In this document: positions 5,810-8,965 of the stretch, piece by piece | How the letters are laid out: each line of letters opens with the position of its first letter | Numbering within the stretch: position 1 is the stretch's first letter | From: CAVQOB01 sp963714325 | GTDB taxonomy: Bacteria > Pseudomonadota > Alphaproteobacteria > Rhizobiales > Hyphomicrobiaceae | NCBI GenBank assembly: GCA_963714325.1 | Contig: CAVQOB010000023.1 | Coordinates: 1 to 8,965 of the forward strand | Reading direction: 5' to 3' | DNA: 8,965 nucleotides | Notes under the pieces: generated by a model | Databases searched by the model: none | The model's input: only the letters and a program-made list of their open reading frames with translations | What the model was told of the DNA's origin: nothing | Program-made: the position numbers and the translations under genes

Positions 5810-6088
5810 TTATTTCTTCATTCCCGCGCCCGAACCCGATCCAGCGCCCGACCCCGAGCCTGGTGCTGCCGCGCCTGACCCGGCACCTGATCCCGAGCCG
5901 CCAGTCGCGCCCGCCGCCTTGGCCGGCATTTTTTTCTTCTTGGCGGTTGACGGCTTCGTTGCGGTGCCCGAGCCGGAGCCGGCGCCAGCGGACGTGCCGC
6001 TGCCGCTGCCTTGGGCGAATGCGGGGATGGCGAGGCTTGCCGTTGCTGCAAATGCGAGTGCCGTGGCGGCCATGATCGTTTTCTTCAT
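5810..6088 (-). CDS. small exported Gly/Ser-rich low-complexity protein
   Basis: This 92-residue protein has a clear Sec signal peptide: KK at 2-3, a hydrophobic core AATALAFAATASLA (7-20) and AFA before a predicted cut after A25. The mature part of about 67 residues is two Gly/Ser/Ala-rich arms (27-42 and 63-89, repeats of GSGSGAG type) around a basic centre with KKKK at 50-53, and it ends MKK. There are no cysteines and no recognisable fold, so it is probably disordered in the periplasm or outside the cell. The function is unknown. The ATG at 6086-6088 is fixed by GGAG at 6096-6099, seven bases upstream; a longer ORF to 6205 adds 39 residues in front of the signal peptide and is rejected. 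It points the same way as purL, about 200 bases beyond its restored stop, and converges on the glycosyltransferase gene. Confidence 0.78.
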   Translation of the reverse strand: MKKTIMAATALAFAATASLAIPAFAQGSGSGTSAGAGSGSGTATKPSTAKKKKMPAKAAGATGGSGSGAGSGAAAPGSGSGAGSGSGAGMKK

Positions 6089-6095
6089 CGAGGAA

Positions 6096-6099
6096 CTCC
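6096..6099 (-). promoter_or_regulatory. ribosome binding site of the Gly/Ser-rich protein gene
   Basis: GGAG on the minus strand, seven bases before the ATG at 6088. It decides the start that places the signal peptide at the N-terminus. Confidence 0.65.
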
Positions 6100-6172
6100 A
6101 GGGGTTGTCAGAGGTTGGGTGCTCCCGCGCGGCGTCAGCCGAACTGGTGCTGAGCCTGACAGATGACTCGAC

Positions 6173-6200
6173 CGTGATGGTCTCGGGGCGGTGCATCACG
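6173..6200. other. 7-bp inverted repeat upstream of the Gly/Ser-rich protein gene
   Basis: CGTGATG (6173-6179) and CATCACG (6194-6200) are exact inverted repeats around a 14-base GC-rich spacer, 85-112 bases upstream of the small gene. It may be a two-half-site operator or a leader hairpin. The surrounding 6089-6290 gap contains no other gene, and I see no convincing terminator for purL there. Confidence 0.3.
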
Positions 6201-6290
6201 AGCAACGTACAAGCGCGTGAAGCACGCAGAGTTGAAGCCGAGTGATGGTGCGATGCGAATGCACGTCGAAACGGTCAGCGCTTGCGCGGT

Positions 6291-6423
6291 TCAGGCTTGG
6301 ACTTTGGCGTTCATGTAGTTTGGCATCCAGCCCTCGTGTGCCGCGCCGAGGTCATCGAGCGCCAACGCTGGTTCGCCTTTGAGGGACAGTTCACTGCCGC
6401 CGACCTTGCCGATGAACTCGTGC
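6291..6423 (-). pseudogene. purL: displaced C-terminal end of PurL in another reading frame
   Basis: This frame encodes HEFIGKVGGSELSLKGEP and runs on to GAAHEGWMPNYMNAKVQA before a TGA at 6291-6293. It is the expected PurL C-terminus (43 residues, ending in an AHEGW-type motif) but sits one base out of frame with the main purL ORF. Removing one base of the GGG at 6424-6426 (CCC on the coding strand) joins the frames and gives a 741-residue PurL, the usual length for the small alphaproteobacterial enzyme. Confidence 0.85.
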
Positions 6424-8517
6424 GGGCAGCCCCAACAGCCGCGCGCGTTCGAGAATAGCCTCGGTGCCAGCGGGTGTCGCTTCAAGCACGTAGCGGCCTT
6501 GATCCTCGCCGAACCAGGCGGCATGGGCGGGGAGACGGCCCTCATAAGGGTAGAGTTGGACGCCGCGTTCGCCCTTCAGCGCCATTTCGGCGATGGCGAC
6601 GATCAGGCCGCCGTCGGAGACGTCGTGCACGGCAAAAACTCCAAATTCGCGGATCAACGCCCGCACGAGATTGCCGGCTTTGATCTCGTCGCTGAGGTCG
6701 ATCGGCGGCGGCGCGCCTTCGGTCTTACCGGTGACAGCCAACTGATACAGCGACTGGCCGAGATGGCCTTGCTCGCGGCCGATGACGACGAGCAGATTGC
6801 CGTCACCCTTCAAGGCGATGTCGACGGTTTTTGTCCAATCGGGGATCAGGCCAACGCCGCCGATGGCGGGGGTGGGTGGAATGCCGATGCCATTGGTTTC
6901 GTTGTAGAGCGAGACGTTGCCGGAGACGACCGGATACTTGAGCGCGAGGCAGGCTTCCTTCATGCCTTCGCAGGCGCCGACGAACTGACCCATGATTTCG
7001 GGCCGCTCTGGGTTACCGAAGTTCATGTTGTCGGTGATGGCGAGCGGATCGCCGCCGACGGCGGTGATGTTGCGCCAGGTCTCGACGACGGCCTGCATCG
7101 TGCCCATGCGGGGATCGGCCTTCACGTAGCGGGGCGTCACATCGCAGCTGATGGCGAGCGCTTTTTGTGTGCCGTGAATGCGCACGACGGCCGCGTCGCC
7201 GCCCGGGCGTTGCAGCGTGTCGCCGTTGATCATCGTGTCGTACTGTTCCCAGATCCAGCGGCGCGAGGCGAGGTGGTGGGTTGCCATCATCGACTTGAGC
7301 TGGCCGAGAATGCTCGCTGGCGCTGGCACCCACTCGGGGAGGATAGTTTTTGCCGGCGGCGTTGCAATCCACGGGCGCTCATAAAGCGGGGCGGAGTTCG
7401 CGAGCTTGTCGACCGGGAGATCGGCTTCGATCCGGCCCTTGTGTTTGACAATCATGCGGCCGGTGTCGGTGGTGTGGCCGATGACGGCGAAGTCGAGTCC
7501 CCATTTGCGGAAAATTTTTTCGGCGTCCGGCTCGCGACCGGGCTTCAAGATCATGAGCATGCGCTCCTGACTTTCCGAGAGCATCATTTCGTAGGCGGTC
7601 ATGCCCGCTTCGCGCTGTGGCACGTGATCAAGGATCAACTCGATGCCGACGCCGCCCTTGTCGGCCATTTCTGAGGTCGATGACGTAAGACCTGCCGCGC
7701 CCATGTCCTGGATGGCGATGATCATGTCGGTCGCCATCAACTCGAGGCAGGCTTCGATCAGGAGCTTTTCGGTGAAGGGGTCGCCGACCTGCACGGTTGG
7801 CCGCTTCTCGTCGCTCTTGTCGTCGAATTCGGCCGACGCCATCGTTGCGCCGTGGATACCGTCGCGGCCGGTTTTCGAGCCGACATAGACGACGGGCAGG
7901 CCAACGCCCTTGGCTGCGGAATAAAAAATTTTGTCGGTGCGGGCGAGGCCGACGCACATGGCATTGACCAGGATGTTGCCGTTATAGCCGGCATCGAAGT
8001 TGGTTTCGCCGCCGACCGTTGGCACGCCGACGCTGTTGCCGTAGCCGCCGATGCCGCGCACGACGCCGTCAACGAGGCGGCGGGTCTTGGGATGCGATGG
8101 ATCGCCGAAGCGCAGTGCATTGAGGTTGGCGATTGGCCGCGCGCCCATCGTGAAAACATCACGCATGATGCCGCCAACGCCGGTGGCGGCACCCTGATAG
8201 GGTTCGATGAACGAGGGATGGTTGTGGCTTTCCATCTTGAAGATCGCCGCGTCGCCATCGCCGATGTCGATCACTCCGGCGTTCTCGCCGGGCCCCTGGA
8301 TGACCTGGGGACCGGAGGTCGGCAACTGCTTCAGCCAGAAGCGCGAGGATTTATAGGAGCAATGCTCCGACCACATCACCGAAAAGATGCCGAGTTCGAG
8401 CAACGACGGCTCGCGGCCAAGGATTTGCAGCAGCCGGTCGTACTCGTCGCCCTTGAACCCGTGTTCGGCGACCATGGCGGGTGTAATCTTTTGATTGTGC
8501 TGAGCGTTCTGGGTCAT
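6391..8517 (-). CDS. purL: phosphoribosylformylglycinamidine synthase subunit PurL, 3' end frameshifted
   Basis: PurL is the synthetase subunit of FGAM synthase, which converts FGAR, glutamine-derived ammonia and ATP to FGAM in purine synthesis; it works in the cytosol with PurQ (glutaminase) and PurS. Signature segments are SEHCSYKSS (50-58), the catalytic-histidine region MESHNHPS (95-102), the glycine-rich GAATGVGGI (109-117), GGYGNSVGVPTVGGE, and in the second half NFGNPERPEIM and HDVSDGGL. The ORF as given is 708 residues; the last ten (ARVHRQGRRQ) are out-of-frame sequence and the true C-terminus continues in another frame down to 6291. If the shift is real, the enzyme loses about 43 residues and may be inactive, which would make the cell a purine auxotroph unless another copy exists. 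A read error is at least as likely. The start is the ATG at 8515-8517, with a weak GAG seven bases upstream. purS and purQ are not in the window. Confidence 0.97.
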   Translation of the reverse strand: MTQNAQHNQKITPAMVAEHGFKGDEYDRLLQILGREPSLLELGIFSVMWSEHCSYKSSRFWLKQLPTSGPQVIQGPGENAGVIDIGDGDAAIFKMESHNHPSFIEPYQGAATGVGGIMRDVFTMGARPIANLNALRFGDPSHPKTRRLVDGVVRGIGGYGNSVGVPTVGGETNFDAGYNGNILVNAMCVGLARTDKIFYSAAKGVGLPVVYVGSKTGRDGIHGATMASAEFDDKSDEKRPTVQVGDPFTEKLLIEACLELMATDMIIAIQDMGAAGLTSSTSEMADKGGVGIELILDHVPQREAGMTAYEMMLSESQERMLMILKPGREPDAEKIFRKWGLDFAVIGHTTDTGRMIVKHKGRIEADLPVDKLANSAPLYERPWIATPPAKTILPEWVPAPASILGQLKSMMATHHLASRRWIWEQYDTMINGDTLQRPGGDAAVVRIHGTQKALAISCDVTPRYVKADPRMGTMQAVVETWRNITAVGGDPLAITDNMNFGNPERPEIMGQFVGACEGMKEACLALKYPVVSGNVSLYNETNGIGIPPTPAIGGVGLIPDWTKTVDIALKGDGNLLVVIGREQGHLGQSLYQLAVTGKTEGAPPPIDLSDEIKAGNLVRALIREFGVFAVHDVSDGGLIVAIAEMALKGERGVQLYPYEGRLPAHAAWFGEDQGRYVLEATPAGTEAILERARLLGLPARVHRQGRRQ

Positions 8518-8600
8518 GGCGTACTCGATGTTTGCGGGTCGGGACGGGGCAGAGGCGCCGCGCCGATTCTTCGGGCTGCTTATACCCCGCCCCCCGTCCG
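8518..8600 (-). promoter_or_regulatory. purL upstream region with a weak promoter-like element
   Basis: On the minus strand a TATAAG box at about 8578-8583 lies some 60 bases before the purL ATG, with TTGACG upstream of it, but the spacer is about 22 bases, longer than the usual 17. The spacer is very G-rich. If the preceding gene really ends at 8669, this region is free to be the purL promoter. Confidence 0.25.
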
Positions 8601-8965
8601 TTGTCGCGTCAACCCCATGGCGGTTCCTGCCTCAGTGCGAATTTCACAGCGGAGTTTTTTTCCGCAACTCACTTCCACTGCCACGTCAACCGCGTCTCGG
8701 CGAGTTCGCGTTGCTTTCGCCGCAACGCCGGGATCATCCGTTGCCAGCTTGTAGCCATTGCGATCGAAGTAGTTGGCGACCGCGCGCACGACCAGTGACC
8801 GATCGCCGATCTGGCACGCATAAGGTGCGATGCGCTGACCGTTCAGATGCGTCCAGGCCGCAGGCAAACGCTGCCCCGCGCACACCACCTGCTCCCGCTT
8901 CAAGCCCGCCTTCAGCAGCGCCAGCCGCACCTCATTGATCAGATTGGGATAGGGCTTGGCGACCC
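8580..8965 (-). CDS. unrecognised protein, 3' part only, probably frameshifted near its end
   Basis: The frame is open to the right edge, so the gene is 5'-truncated; the first visible residues are VAKPYPNLINEVR. I do not recognise a family. The visible part contains single cysteines in VVCAG and YACQIGD, then LVVRAVANYFDRNGYKLATDDPG, suggesting a small soluble or exported domain, possibly disulfide-bonded. After DDPG the frame becomes Arg/Val-rich with an unnatural tail ending TRQRTGGGV. One base away another frame gives LRRKQRELAETRLTWQWK and a stop at 8669-8671, a far more protein-like end. I therefore suspect a +1 slip at about 8726-8733, so the real gene would span 8669-8965. The ORF coordinates are given as they stand. 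It runs in the same direction as purL, whose start is 63 bases (or 151 with the correction) downstream. Confidence 0.62.
   Translation of the reverse strand, partial: VAKPYPNLINEVRLALLKAGLKREQVVCAGQRLPAAWTHLNGQRIAPYACQIGDRSLVVRAVANYFDRNGYKLATDDPGVAAKATRTRRDAVDVAVEVSCGKKLRCEIRTEAGTAMGLTRQRTGGGV

Noticed and set aside
5730..6245. Plus-strand ORF with PEPDPAPDPEP repeats
   Set aside because: It is the complement of the GSG-repeat gene, which has a signal peptide and a good ribosome binding site on the minus strand; the Pro-rich pattern is a by-product of the repeats.
6379..7674. 431-codon plus-strand ORF opposite purL
   Set aside because: It is antisense to a highly conserved enzyme, with His/Asp/Ala-rich low-quality composition and no ribosome binding site; long antisense ORFs are common in GC-rich DNA.
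8641..8668. GCGGA / TCCGC hairpin with a T-run in the loop (8650-8665) as a terminator
   Set aside because: The stem is only 5 bp and the homopolymer is in the loop rather than after the stem, so it does not fit an intrinsic terminator on either strand.

Overview
The window looks like a chromosomal segment from a GC-rich alphaproteobacterium, most likely Hyphomicrobiales (Rhizobiales). The grounds are the style of PurL, the CGFS monothiol glutaredoxin, the short BolA, and the fact that purL, bolA and grxD are classically neighbours in that order. The assignment rests on remembered family features, not on a search.

Layout, left to right. Positions 1-33 hold the 5' third of a tRNA on the minus strand, probably tRNA-Pro. 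From 3060 down to 260 runs a minus-strand cluster that reads like one operon: bolA, an unrecognised 142-residue protein, grxD, an unrecognised four-helix membrane protein with cysteine pairs in both predicted periplasmic loops, and an internally duplicated PqiA-type membrane protein. A short divergent intergenic region with a perfect 12-bp palindrome separates this from two plus-strand genes, a ketopantoate-reductase-family oxidoreductase and a GT87-like polytopic glycosyltransferase. Converging on these is a small minus-strand gene for an exported Gly/Ser-rich protein. Next comes purL (minus strand), and at the right edge the 3' part of an unrecognised gene on the same strand.

Functional reading. 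BolA and CGFS glutaredoxins are known to form [2Fe-2S]-bridged heterodimers used in iron-sulfur handling, so the left operon combines an iron-sulfur pair with two membrane proteins and one uncharacterised soluble protein. That is the closest thing here to a possible undescribed system, but the link is only operon context. The two plus-strand genes and the small exported-protein gene sit between purL and bolA, where relatives normally have nothing or little, and look like a lineage-specific insertion.

Sequence quality matters. purL has an apparent +1 frameshift at 6424-6426 that displaces its last 43 residues into another frame, and the gene upstream of purL shows a similar probable +1 slip at about 8726-8733. 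Two single-base slips within about 2.3 kb suggest assembly or read errors at least as strongly as real mutations. No gene-free stretch exceeds 300 bases, and I saw no CRISPR array, transposase, insertion sequence or riboswitch.
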